DNA of 64,000 nt from Nocardioides sp. Iso805N (GTDB lineage Bacteria; Actinomycetota; Actinomycetes; Propionibacteriales; Nocardioidaceae). Each line of letters starts with the position of its first letter. Positions within the stretch are counted from its first letter, which is position 1. The notes below the pieces were generated by a model. It was given only the letters and a program-made list of their open reading frames with translations, had not been told where the DNA came from and searched no databases. This document shows, piece by piece, positions 44,097 to 52,342 of the stretch. The DNA lies in the NCBI RefSeq assembly GCF_000364605.1, contig NZ_KB822575.1, forward strand, positions 234,237 to 298,236, read 5' to 3'. Made by a program: the position numbers and the translations under genes.

Positions 44097-44555
44097 ATGC
44101 CGAAGATCGCCACCAACACACATGTCTCCCGCAATGAGCTCCTGGACTTCGTCCGTCCCCGCCACCGGATGATCCTGGTGACCACCCGCGCCGATGGCAG
44201 CCCCCAGCTCTCCCCCGTCTCAGGCGGGGTGGACGAGGCAGGCCGGATCGTGATCTCGACCTACCCCGAACGGGCGAAGGTCGCCAACCTCCGCCGTACG
44301 CCGAAGGCATCGGTGCTGGTGCTCTCCGAGGACTGGAACGACGCGTGGGTGCAGGTGGACGGCGACGCCGAGGTGCTCGACCTTCCCGAGGCCCTGGAGC
44401 CGCTGGTCGACTACTTCCGGTCCATCTCCGGCGAGCACCCCGATTGGGACGACTACCGCGCGGCGATGGTGCGCCAGGGCAAGTCGCTGATCCGGGTCAC
44501 GCCGATCTCGTGGGGCCCGGTGGCCACGGGCGGATTCCCGGCGCGGCTGGGCTGA
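44097..44555 (+). CDS. PPOX-class F420-dependent oxidoreductase
   Basis: The 152-residue split beta-barrel protein (LLDFVRPRHRMILVTTRADGSPQLSPVSGGVD ... RRTPKASVLVLSEDW ... WVQVDGDAEVLDLPEAL) matches the PPOX family of flavin or F420-binding reductases. The F420 preference is inferred from the actinobacterial context and local fgd. A TACCGT box lies 7 bp before ATG 44097; ATG 44091 is an in-frame alternative. It is divergent from typA. Confidence 0.8.
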   Translation: MPKIATNTHVSRNELLDFVRPRHRMILVTTRADGSPQLSPVSGGVDEAGRIVISTYPERAKVANLRRTPKASVLVLSEDWNDAWVQVDGDAEVLDLPEALEPLVDYFRSISGEHPDWDDYRAAMVRQGKSLIRVTPISWGPVATGGFPARLG

Positions 44556-44619
44556 GCACTGGTCTGAACCAGCTGCGGTTCTTCTGGAAACTGTCGGTGG
44601 CGCGGTGTTCAGTGGGCCC

Positions 44620-45603
44620 ATGACATCTCGGGTCCGCTGCCATTTCATCCCGCCCTACCTCATCGAGCGGCTGCAGCCGCACCTGGTCGCCACCGACCAG
44701 GCGCTGCGAGCCCGCCGCGAGGCCGGGCCCCATCCCGTGCCGCAGTCGGCCGCCGGCGCACCTGCCTGGTCGGTGCACACCTGCCACAACACCGCCGACC
44801 TTCCTGGCGACCTGGTCCGGTCCGCCGGCCAGCCCGCCTCCGGCGACGACGCGGTGGACGAGGCGGCCAGCGGGATCACCGCCACCCTCGACCTCTACCA
44901 GGAGGTCTACGACCGGTCCTCGTTCGACGGCAAGGGCGCCCCGGTCTCGCTCTCGGTGCACTACGAGCAGGGTTATGACAACGCCTACTGGGACGGCACC
45001 CAGCTGGTCTTCGGCGACGGTGACGGCAAGATCTTCGGCCGGTTCACCAAACCGGTCGACGTCCTCGGGCACGAGCTGACCCACGCAGTCACCGAGCGCA
45101 CCGCCGCCCTGACCTACTCCGGCCAGTCCGGTGCCCTCAACGAGTCGATCTCGGACGTGTTCGGCTCGTGCGTCAAGCAGCGCCTGCTCGGCCAGAGCGC
45201 CGACCAGGCCGATTGGCTGATCGGCGAGGGGCTCTTCCTGCCGGGCGTACAGGGTCGCGCGCTGCGCGACATGGCCCGCCCCGGCACCGCCTACGACGAC
45301 CCCCAGCTCGGCAAGGATCCGCAGGCCTCCGACATGAGCGGCTACGTGGACACCGACGATGACAACGGCGGCGTGCACACCAACTCCGGCATCCCCAACC
45401 GGGCCTTCTACCTCGCGGCGATCGCCGTCGGCGGCAACAGCTGGGAGGGCGCCGGCCGGATCTGGTACGCCGCACTGACCGGCAGCGACGTCGGCCCCGA
45501 CACCGACTTCGCGGGCTTCGCGGCAGCGACCGTCGCAGCGGCCGGCAACCACGCCGACGGGGTGCGTGCGGCCTGGACCACGGTGGGAGTGACACCGACA
45601 TGA
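44620..45603 (+). CDS. Protealysin-like M4 metallopeptidase
   Basis: The 327-residue thermolysin-fold protease has HELTHAVTERTAALTY (HExxH zinc motif near residue 153) and the third ligand Glu in LNESISDVFGSCVK, with the C-terminal catalytic His in DNGGVHTNSGIPNRAFYL. There is no signal peptide. The short N-terminal pro-region starts RCHFIPPYLIERL, the PPYL motif of protealysin-type precursors. The stop codon overlaps the start of an emfourin-like inhibitor (ATGA), the operon type known for Serratia protealysin. The longer in-frame start at 44605 is not needed. Confidence 0.9.
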   Translation: MTSRVRCHFIPPYLIERLQPHLVATDQALRARREAGPHPVPQSAAGAPAWSVHTCHNTADLPGDLVRSAGQPASGDDAVDEAASGITATLDLYQEVYDRSSFDGKGAPVSLSVHYEQGYDNAYWDGTQLVFGDGDGKIFGRFTKPVDVLGHELTHAVTERTAALTYSGQSGALNESISDVFGSCVKQRLLGQSADQADWLIGEGLFLPGVQGRALRDMARPGTAYDDPQLGKDPQASDMSGYVDTDDDNGGVHTNSGIPNRAFYLAAIAVGGNSWEGAGRIWYAALTGSDVGPDTDFAGFAAATVAAAGNHADGVRAAWTTVGVTPT

Positions 45604-45866
45604 GCCGGATCGTCGCCGTACGGCGCAGTGGCGGGTTCGCCGGCCTCAACCGCTCCGGTGAGGTCGATCTGGACAGTGACGACGACCGCGTGCCGGAGCT
45701 GAGCACGCTGGTGGGGGCGGTCGACCTGGCGGCGATCGCCGAGGCGCGTCCGCGGGCCGACGGCTTCGTCTACCGCTTCGACCTGTGCGGCGACACCGGC
45801 TCGGTGCCGGAGCAGGCGCTCACGGCAGATCTGCGCCGGGTGATCGAGCTGGTGCTGGGCCAGTGA
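45600..45866 (+). CDS. Emfourin-like protease inhibitor
   Basis: The 88-residue protein (RIVAVRRSGGFAGLNRSGEVDL ... FVYRFDLCGDTGSVPEQAL) resembles emfourin, the small inhibitor encoded next to protealysin-type M4 proteases; the RSGGFAG segment is the recognisable signature. ATG overlaps the protease stop by 4 bp, so the pair is translationally coupled. It should keep the cytoplasmic protease inactive until needed. Confidence 0.8.
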   Translation: MSRIVAVRRSGGFAGLNRSGEVDLDSDDDRVPELSTLVGAVDLAAIAEARPRADGFVYRFDLCGDTGSVPEQALTADLRRVIELVLGQ

Positions 45867-45877
45867 CGCCGGAGATC

Positions 45878-46567
45878 TCAGGCGAGAGCGCGCTCGAGCG
45901 CTGCCTCGACGTGCACGGTGATGACGTCGAGCACCGGCACCTCGACGTCCTCCGGCCGCACCAGCAGGGACAGCTCGGACGCTCCGAGGATGACGCCCTG
46001 GGCGCCGCTGTCCCACAGCTCGTCGACGATGGTCGCGACCCTGCGTCGCGAGCTCGGGTTCACCGTCCGGAAGACGAGCTCGTTGTAGATGATCGAGTCG
46101 AGCGTCTCGATGTGCACCGGGTCGGGCAGGTTGACGTCGAGCCCGTGGCTGGCGATCCGCTGGGCGAAGAAGTCGTTCTCCATGGTGTAGGCGGTGCTCA
46201 GGAAGCCCACAGTGGAGATGCCGAGCTCCTGGCACTTGGCCGCGAGCACGTCGGCGAGGTGGACCACCGGGACCGACACCGCTGCGGCGATCGCGTCGTA
46301 GACCTGGTGGAACGTCGTGGCGCACAGCAGGATGAAGTCGGCGCCCGCCTTCTCAAGGCCCTTCGCAGCATCCGCCAGCAGGACACCGGCCGCGTCCCAG
46401 TCCCCCGACTGCTGGTGCGCCGTGACCTCGGCGAAGTCGACCGAGGCGAGCACGACCTTGGCCGAGTGGAGACCGCCAAGCCGCTCCTGCACGCCCTTGT
46501 TGAGGCTCTCGTAGTAGGCGGCGCTGCTCTCCCAGCTCATGCCACCGATGAGTCCGATCGTCTGCAC
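45878..46567 (-). CDS. Aspartate/glutamate racemase-family protein missing the second catalytic Cys
   Basis: The 229-residue protein has the family start QTIGLIGGMSWESSAAYYESLN and the first catalytic Cys region DFILLCATTFHQVYD. At the second site the usual LGCTE reads ILGASELSLL, so Ala replaces the Cys. With only one acid/base Cys it may not racemise, or may act in one direction only, like arylmalonate decarboxylase-type relatives. The GTG at 46567 lies 7 bp after CAGACT. It converges on the emfourin gene with an 11-bp gap. Confidence 0.82.
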   Translation of the reverse strand: MQTIGLIGGMSWESSAAYYESLNKGVQERLGGLHSAKVVLASVDFAEVTAHQQSGDWDAAGVLLADAAKGLEKAGADFILLCATTFHQVYDAIAAAVSVPVVHLADVLAAKCQELGISTVGFLSTAYTMENDFFAQRIASHGLDVNLPDPVHIETLDSIIYNELVFRTVNPSSRRRVATIVDELWDSGAQGVILGASELSLLVRPEDVEVPVLDVITVHVEAALERALA

Positions 46568-46680
46568 ATTCGGCAGTCTGGCACCCGCAGGGGACCGGCG
46601 AAGAATCCTCGGCGCGACCGTTCAGCGCCGCCCAGAACTGCACAGAAGCGCACAGAACCGCCCGCGGCGTCGTGAGCCGC

Positions 46681-47463
46681 TCAGGCCCGGCGGTGCACCT
46701 TGTGCTGTGCGGCTTGGGCGCGCGGCTTGATCACCAGGGTGTCGATGTTGACGTGAGCAGGCCGCGTCACCATCCACGCGATCGCGTCGGCGACGTCCTC
46801 GGCGACCAGCGGCTCGTCCACACCCGCGTAGACCGCGTCGGCCCGTGCCTGGTCGCCATTGAAACGGGTGAGCGCGAACTCGTCGGTGCGCACCATTCCG
46901 GGGTCGATCTCCATCACCCGCACCGGCTGGTCGAAGAGCTCGAGTCGCAGCGCCTCGGTCACAGCACGCTCGCCGAACTTGGCCGCGTTGTAGCCGGCGC
47001 CGCCCTCGTACGCCGTCCGCGCAGCCGTGGAGCCGAGGTTCACGATGGCACCTGCGCCACTGGCCACCAGCGCCGGCACCAGCGCCTTGATGACGCGGGT
47101 CGTGCCCAGCACGTTCACGTCGTACATCCGCTGCCAGGCGTCGAGGTCGGCCGCGGTGACCGGCTCCATCCCGAAGGCACCGCCGGCGTTGTTGACCAGC
47201 ACGTCGAGCCGGTCGCCCACCACGGCGGCCAGCTGCGCGACCGACTCCGCCGACGTGACGTCGGCGGCGACCGCCGTTCCGCCGATCTCCGCAGCGAGGG
47301 CCTCGATCCGATCGCTGCGCCGCGCGGCACAGAACACGTGATACCCGGCGGCGGCGAGCGCCCGCGCGGTGGCGGCTCCGATGCCGCTGGACGCCCCGGT
47401 GACGACGGCGGTCTTGGCTGCGCGCGAGGCGGCGGGCGAGGCGGCGGATGAGTCGGCGGTCAT
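46681..47463 (-). CDS. Short-chain dehydrogenase/reductase
   Basis: The 260-residue NAD(P)-dependent SDR has [19 protein letters not shown] (cofactor loop), [12 protein letters not shown] favouring [14 protein letters not shown], and the active-site [19 protein letters not shown] (YxxxK). Substrate unknown. The ATG at 47463 lies 6 bp after CAGAAT; an in-frame extension upstream of it is antisense to mshA and is rejected. It is divergent from mshA. Confidence 0.88.
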   Translation of the reverse strand: MTADSSAASPAASRAAKTAVVTGASSGIGAATARALAAAGYHVFCAARRSDRIEALAAEIGGTAVAADVTSAESVAQLAAVVGDRLDVLVNNAGGAFGMEPVTAADLDAWQRMYDVNVLGTTRVIKALVPALVASGAGAIVNLGSTAARTAYEGGAGYNAAKFGERAVTEALRLELFDQPVRVMEIDPGMVRTDEFALTRFNGDQARADAVYAGVDEPLVAEDVADAIAWMVTRPAHVNIDTLVIKPRAQAAQHKVHRRA

Positions 47464-47592
47464 GTCCCGATTCTGGCGCACCGACACCGTGCCGCCGACG
47501 GCGGCTCGGAGTACGGCGGGAACATGCGGGACACTGGGCAGGTTGTGGCTGCGCAGCCATGCAGAAAAACAAGGCCGTCGAAGGGGTGGGGT

Positions 47593-48834
47593 ATGAAGCG
47601 GGTGGCGATGATCAGCCTGCACACCTCTCCGCTCGACCAACCCGGCACCGGCGACGCCGGCGGCATGAACGTCTACGTCCTCGAGCTGGCCCGGCGACTC
47701 GGTCAGCAGGGCGTGGCGGTCGACATCTTCACTCGGGCGACCTCCTCCCAGCTCGCGCCGTTGGTTGAGGCCGCGGACGGCGTCGTCGTGCGGCACATCC
47801 CGGCCGGCCCGTTCGAGGGCCTGACCAAGGCGGAGCTGCCGGGTCAGCTGTGCGTCTTCGCCCGTGAGGTGCTGCGCGCCGAAGCAGCGCACCCGATCGG
47901 CTACTACGACGTCGTGCACTCGCACTACTGGCTCTCCGGTCAGGTCGGGGCTCTGGCCCGGGACCGCTGGGGCGTCCCGCTGGTGCACTCGATGCACACC
48001 ATGGCCAAGGTCAAGAACGAGGCGCTCGCCGAGGGCGACACCCCGGAGCCGAGCGCCCGGCTGATCGGTGAGGAGCAGGTGGTCGAGGCCGCCGATCTGC
48101 TCATCGCCAACACGGACCTCGAGGCCAAGCAACTGATCAACCTCTACGACGCCGACCCCGGCCGGGTCGAAGTCGTGCACCCCGGCGTCGACCTGGACGT
48201 CTTCCAGCCGCGGGATCGGGCGGCCGCACGAGCGGCGCTCGGCCTGCCCGCCCACGCCACGGTGCTGCTCTTCGCCGGCCGGATCCAGCCGCTGAAGGCA
48301 CCCGACGTGCTGCTGCGCGCCGTCGCTGTCCTGCTCGCGCGCGACCCGGCGCTGCGGCAGCGACTGGTCGTTCCCGTGGTCGGCGGCCCCTCGGGCACCG
48401 GCCTGGAGCACCCCGAGTCCCTCGCCCAGCTGGCCGACGAGCTGGGGATCAACGACGTGGTGCGATTCGTGCCGCCGGTCTCGCAGGCAGACCTCGCCCG
48501 TTGGTACGCCGCCGCATCGCTGGTGGCGGTGCCCTCCTACAACGAGTCGTTCGGCCTGGTGGCTGCCGAGGCCCAGGCGTGCGGCACGCCGGTGGTGGCG
48601 GCGGCCGTCGGCGGCCTGACCACGGCTGTCCGCGACGGTCGCAGCGGCCTGCTGGTCGAGGGCCACGGCGCCGCGCAGTGGGCCGATGCGCTCGGCCGGG
48701 TGGCGACCGACGACTCGCTGCGGGCCAGACTCGCAGCGGGTGCGCTGGTGCACGCCCAGGACTTCTCCTGGGAGGCCACCGCGCGGCACACCCTCGACGT
48801 CTACGAGCGGGCCCGGGAGCTGGTGCGGGTATGA
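47593..48834 (+). CDS. mshA: D-inositol-3-phosphate glycosyltransferase (mycothiol synthesis)
   Basis: The 413-residue GT4 enzyme transfers GlcNAc from UDP-GlcNAc to inositol 3-phosphate, the first step of mycothiol synthesis. It starts [31 protein letters not shown], includes [12 protein letters not shown] and [11 protein letters not shown], and the GT-B nucleotide-sugar region [22 protein letters not shown]. The ATG at 47593 follows GAAGGGG. Its stop overlaps the YbjN-domain gene, the same order as in mycobacteria. Confidence 0.95.
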   Translation: MKRVAMISLHTSPLDQPGTGDAGGMNVYVLELARRLGQQGVAVDIFTRATSSQLAPLVEAADGVVVRHIPAGPFEGLTKAELPGQLCVFAREVLRAEAAHPIGYYDVVHSHYWLSGQVGALARDRWGVPLVHSMHTMAKVKNEALAEGDTPEPSARLIGEEQVVEAADLLIANTDLEAKQLINLYDADPGRVEVVHPGVDLDVFQPRDRAAARAALGLPAHATVLLFAGRIQPLKAPDVLLRAVAVLLARDPALRQRLVVPVVGGPSGTGLEHPESLAQLADELGINDVVRFVPPVSQADLARWYAAASLVAVPSYNESFGLVAAEAQACGTPVVAAAVGGLTTAVRDGRSGLLVEGHGAAQWADALGRVATDDSLRARLAAGALVHAQDFSWEATARHTLDVYERARELVRV

Positions 48835-49310
48835 CCGGGCCCGGCGAGGTGATCGAGGACTGGCTGCGCGCCAACGAGCTGGAGTGGACCGGTGAGGACG
48901 GCACCTACTCCTTCGCACTCCCCGGCGAGAAGAAGCTGCAGACGCCGGTGCGCCTCGACGTGGGCCCGCACGCCCTCGGCGTACACGCGTTCGTGTGCCG
49001 ACGACCGGACGAGAACTTCGAGGGCGTCTACCGCTGGCTGCTGGAGCGCAACCTGCGGATGTACGCGGTCGCGTTCGGGCTCGACCGCCTCGGCGACATC
49101 TACCTCGACGCCCGGCTGCCGCTCTCCACGCTCACGCCCGACGAGCTCGATCGCGTCCTCGGGTCGGTGCTGACCTACGCGGACGAGTCGTTCAACACGA
49201 TCCTCGAGCTCGGGTTCGCCAGCTCCATCCGCAAGGAGTGGGAGTGGCGCAAGCTCCGGGGTGAGTCGACCGCGAACCTGGAGGCCTTCCGCGGCTGGCT
49301 GGAGCGTTGA
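48831..49310 (+). CDS. YbjN-domain protein
   Basis: The 159-residue protein matches the type III secretion chaperone-like YbjN domain: [43 protein letters not shown] and [28 protein letters not shown]. Function unknown. It overlaps the mshA stop by 4 bp (ATGA). The stop codon is the start of family B repeat copy 4. Confidence 0.87.
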   Translation: MTGPGEVIEDWLRANELEWTGEDGTYSFALPGEKKLQTPVRLDVGPHALGVHAFVCRRPDENFEGVYRWLLERNLRMYAVAFGLDRLGDIYLDARLPLSTLTPDELDRVLGSVLTYADESFNTILELGFASSIRKEWEWRKLRGESTANLEAFRGWLER

Positions 49311-49377
49311 GAGGTCACCTTTCGCGCGTTGAGAGGGCAGTTCCGGTGGACACTCGACCCGCAGGATGTGACCTCTC
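49309..49377. repeat. Family B palindromic repeat, copy 4
   Basis: GAGAGGTCACCTTTCGCGCG begins in the ybjN stop codon, and TGTGACCTCTC closes the element near the end of the convergent transporter gene. The centre (TTGAGAGGGCAG ... GGACACTCGACCC) is degenerate. Confidence 0.8.
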
Positions 49378-49381
49378 GGGA

Positions 49382-50254
49382 TCAGCGTCGGCGCGCGACG
49401 GCGACGCCGAGTAGCGCGAGCGCTCCTCCGACGTACGCCATCGCGGGCGGGGTCTCACCCAGCCAGGCCCAGGCCAGCAGCACGGTGATCACCGGGACCA
49501 GGTAGGTCGTGATCCCCAGCGAGGACGCGCTCATGTGAGTGAGCGCGAAGCCGTAGGTGGTGAAGGCGATCGCCGTCGGGAAGACGCCGAGGTAGATCAC
49601 CCACAGCGTCGCGCTGAGCGGCGCGGCGCGTACGTCGGAGACGAGCTGTCCTGCGAAGGGCAGGCACGCGATCGCGCCGATGGTGCAGGCCATCCAGGTC
49701 ACCTGGATCGAGGCGTAGCGGCCCATCAGCGGCTTCTGCAGGATCAGCGAGACGGCATAGGCGACGGCGGAGACCAGACACAGCAGTACGCCGAGGACAT
49801 CGTGGCCGCCGCTCCCGCCGGAGCCGAGGCTGATCACGACCACGCCCGCGAAGGCCAGCACCAGGCCGAGCACGATCCAGCGGGTGAACCGCTCGCCGAG
49901 GAAGAGCGCCGCGAGCACCGCGATCAGGATCGGCGAGAGCTGGATCAGCATCGCCGAGGTGCCGGCGTCGATCCGGCGCTCACCGGCGTTGAGCGCGACC
50001 ATGTAGAGGGCGTACCAGAGCAGCCCGATCGTCACGAACCGCCACCAGTCGATCCGCTGCGGTCGCACCAGCTGACGGCGGCGCCGCAGTGCCACGGCAC
50101 CGAGGCAGAGGGCTCCGGTGCCGAGGCGGCCCAGCGCGAGCGCGCCGGGACGAAAGTCATCGGCGAGATGTCGGATCGCGACGAACGCGGATGCCCAGAG
50201 CACCAGGGTCACGACGACGGCGAGCACAGGGAGCCAGGGGCGCGCGGGGGTCAC
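49382..50254 (-). CDS. DMT-superfamily (EamA) transporter
   Basis: The 290-residue membrane protein has ten predicted helices in two EamA repeats, for example LAVVVTLVLWASAFVAIRHL, ALYMVALNAGERRIDAGTSA and TYLVPVITVLLAWAWLGETP. Such proteins export metabolites or take up drugs and amino acids; the substrate is unknown. The GTG at 50254 lies 6 bp after a TAATCT box. It is divergent from the MarR gene, which may regulate it. Confidence 0.9.
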   Translation of the reverse strand: MTPARPWLPVLAVVVTLVLWASAFVAIRHLADDFRPGALALGRLGTGALCLGAVALRRRRQLVRPQRIDWWRFVTIGLLWYALYMVALNAGERRIDAGTSAMLIQLSPILIAVLAALFLGERFTRWIVLGLVLAFAGVVVISLGSGGSGGHDVLGVLLCLVSAVAYAVSLILQKPLMGRYASIQVTWMACTIGAIACLPFAGQLVSDVRAAPLSATLWVIYLGVFPTAIAFTTYGFALTHMSASSLGITTYLVPVITVLLAWAWLGETPPAMAYVGGALALLGVAVARRR

Positions 50255-50328
50255 CGGCTGAGATTAAGCGACGCGGGTCTCGACACACGAGCGGGTTCCG
50301 GACCTCGCTGCCCTTTACGATCGTCCCC

Positions 50329-50820
50329 ATGTCCGATCCGATCAGCGAGGCGCACCGGCAGTGGGTGGCGCACGGCTGGGCCGAGGCCGCCGACGGGATG
50401 GCACTGGTGACGTCGGTCGTCCGGGTGCACCAGCTGCTGATGGAGCGGATCGACGCCGTGCTCCGGCCGCTCGACCTGAGCTTCGCCCGCTACGAGGTGC
50501 TGCAGCTGCTCGACTTCACCCGGCACGGACAGCTGCCGATGACCAAGCTCGGCTCGCTGCTGCAGGTCCATCCCACCAGCGTGACGAGCGCGGTGGACCG
50601 GCTGGAGAAGCAGGGCTGGGTGGTGCGCTCCCGTGGTGAGCAGGATCGCCGGATCGTGCTGGCGGCGATCACCGACGACGGCCGCGCGATCGTCGCCCGG
50701 GCGACCGCCGGGCTGAACGGCGACGTTTTCGCAGATCCCGGGGCGTCCGGCGCCCAGCTGCTCGACCTCACCCGGCAGCTGACCGCACTGCGGGCTGCCG
50801 CCGGCGACCCGGTGGCCTAG
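50329..50820 (+). CDS. MarR-family transcriptional regulator
   Basis: The 163-residue protein has the MarR winged helix: LSFARYEVLQLLDFTRHGQLPMTKLGSLLQVHPTSVTSAVDRLEKQGWVVRSRGEQDRR (recognition helix in TSVTSAVDRLE, wing DRR). A TACGAT box lies 7 bp before the ATG. Targets may be the divergent DMT transporter; the CCTCAACTAGTTGAGG site at 18831 is MarR-like but remote. Confidence 0.9.
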   Translation: MSDPISEAHRQWVAHGWAEAADGMALVTSVVRVHQLLMERIDAVLRPLDLSFARYEVLQLLDFTRHGQLPMTKLGSLLQVHPTSVTSAVDRLEKQGWVVRSRGEQDRRIVLAAITDDGRAIVARATAGLNGDVFADPGASGAQLLDLTRQLTALRAAAGDPVA

Positions 50821-50827
50821 AGGCGAC

Positions 50828-50852
50828 GGTTCTGACCCCCAGGGTCAGAACC
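50828..50852. repeat. Family A palindromic repeat, perfect copy
   Basis: GGTTCTGACCC - CCA - GGGTCAGAACC is a perfect 11-bp hairpin between the convergent MarR and small alarmone synthetase genes. It shares the (A)GGTTcTGACCC core with the copies at 3617 and 41966. Confidence 0.85.
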
Positions 50853-50866
50853 ACGAACGCCGACAC

Positions 50867-51595
50867 CTACTCCTCGACCGACGGGTGCGGCACCCCCGCA
50901 CCCCGCAGCGACTCACGCAGGTCGCTCATCCGCTGGTCGAGCTCGTGCGCCACCGTGGCGGCCTCCGCGAGCTCGTCGCCGAGCTGGAGCGGGATCTCCT
51001 GACGGAACTTGTAGTAGATCTTGTGCTCGACGCTGGCCCAGAAGTCCATCGCGACGGTGCGGACCTGGAGCTCGACGCAGACCTCGCGGATGGAGTCGGA
51101 GAGGAACACCGGGATCTGGACGATCGCGTGCAGGCTGCGATAGCCGTTCGGCTTCGGGTTGCCGATGTAGTCCTTGATCTCGATGACCTTGACGTCGGGC
51201 TGACTGGTCAGCATCGAGAGCACCCAGTAGGCGTCCTCGATGAAGCTGCAGACGATCCGGATGCCGGCGACGTCGAAGATCTGGTGCGCGATGGCCTCGG
51301 GGGTGAACTCGCAGCCGAGACGCTCGGCCTTCTGCCGGAGGCTGTCGATCGACTTGAGCCGGGAGCTGACGTGCTCGATCGGGCTGCCGTCGGGCCGGAA
51401 GCTGAGCTCCTCGCGGATGATGTTGATCTTGGTCATCATCTCCTCGAGCGCGAACCGGTAGGGCATCAGCAGCTGCCCGAGCTCCTGGGCGGCCTCGGAG
51501 AGGGCCGCGCTGTGCGGGTGGAGCTCTGTCGCCGAGACCAGCTGCGCGGCACTCGCCAGCTTCGCCGGCGAGCCGTCGTGCTCCGGGTCGCTCAT
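50867..51595 (-). CDS. Small alarmone synthetase (RelP/RelQ-like)
   Basis: The 242-residue single-domain (p)ppGpp synthetase has EMMTKINIIREELSF, HVSSRLKSIDSLRQKAERL, RIVCSFIEDAYWVL, IKDYIGNPKPNGYRSLHAIV (the acceptor-site motif) and VELQVRTVAMDFWASVEHKIYYK. It lacks the hydrolase and regulatory domains of long RSH proteins. It should make alarmones in response to envelope or other stress. The ATG at 51595 gives the natural N-terminus. Confidence 0.9.
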   Translation of the reverse strand: MSDPEHDGSPAKLASAAQLVSATELHPHSAALSEAAQELGQLLMPYRFALEEMMTKINIIREELSFRPDGSPIEHVSSRLKSIDSLRQKAERLGCEFTPEAIAHQIFDVAGIRIVCSFIEDAYWVLSMLTSQPDVKVIEIKDYIGNPKPNGYRSLHAIVQIPVFLSDSIREVCVELQVRTVAMDFWASVEHKIYYKFRQEIPLQLGDELAEAATVAHELDQRMSDLRESLRGAGVPHPSVEE

Positions 51596-51884
51596 CGGGT
51601 CGTCCTCCTCGACTGGGCTACGGCCCACGATGGCCGACGCTTCTGACCATCCTGCGCGATGCCACCAACCCGGCCGCTTCCGGGCCGCGCAACACCGCCG
51701 CACAACGCCGGCGGCTGAGCGGCGACGGCAAGATCCGACTGCCCGAGGGACGCAGCCCCCACGCCACGTCACCTCGGGCAGTCCGATGACGCAGAACGTA
51801 TCACTTGTCAGGTTGTCCCTGACACGCCTTCATTCCTCGACGTCGTCGTCCGCGCGACGCCGGCACGATCGCGTACGCGGGAGC
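51596..51884. other. Intergenic region with a 12-bp hairpin and a 19-bp operator-like palindrome
   Basis: Upstream of the alarmone synthetase gene. GACTGCCCGAGG (51737-51748) pairs with CCTCGGGCAGTC (51772-51783) around a C-rich 23-nt loop. TGTCAGG - TTGTC - CCTGACA (51806-51824) is a perfect 7-bp inverted repeat. No coding sequence is credible here. Confidence 0.65.
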
Positions 51885-52274
51885 TCAGGCCGACGAGGCG
51901 GATGACGTGACCACGCTCATCCGTGGCGCGAACCGCTCCCAGGCGGCCTGGCGGCTGATGCCGAGCGCCTTCCCGATCTCGGCCCAGGAGATCTTCCGCT
52001 CCCGCACCAGCTCGACCCACTCGACCAGGAACTCGGAGACCTGGTCGGCGTTCGCCGAGATCAGCGGGATCTTGCTGAGGAGCTCGGCGTCGGTCATCGC
52101 CTCCCACGGCGGTCGCGCGGCCTTGCTGAGCCGCTCGGGCGAGCCGAAGAGCTCGTGGAAGTGCTGGACACACGGCTCGCAGATCATCGCCCCGAGCCCG
52201 CCGGCCAACCCCATGCCCTTCTGGCCGCGTACGCCGCAGAACGAGCACGACTTACGCTCAACACTGGTGTCCAC
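51885..52274 (-). CDS. ClpX-type C4 zinc-finger protein with C-terminal HTH
   Basis: The 129-residue protein starts with a four-cysteine zinc site (SCSFCGVRGQKG ... ICEPCVQHFHELF), the kind found at the N-terminus of ClpX, but has no ATPase domain. After a helical linker it ends in an AsnC/HTH-like segment, WAEIGKALGISRQAAWERFAPR, a good helix-turn-helix. A small DNA-binding regulator is likely; ligand and targets are unknown. No neighbouring operon partner is obvious. Confidence 0.75.
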   Translation of the reverse strand: MDTSVERKSCSFCGVRGQKGMGLAGGLGAMICEPCVQHFHELFGSPERLSKAARPPWEAMTDAELLSKIPLISANADQVSEFLVEWVELVRERKISWAEIGKALGISRQAAWERFAPRMSVVTSSASSA

Positions 52275-52342
52275 GCCTCACCCTTCCACCGCCACGCACC
52301 GACCCCGGGCGGCGCGCGACCCGGTCAGGATAGCGGCCGATG

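Noticed and set aside
46681..48918. 745-codon minus-strand frame joining the SDR to upstream sequence
   Set aside because: Only the part from ATG 47463 encodes the SDR; the rest is antisense to mshA and ybjN.
19633..49377. Family B repeats as IS ends or attachment sites
   Set aside because: No transposase or integrase occurs in the window and no target duplications were seen; elements are short palindromes.
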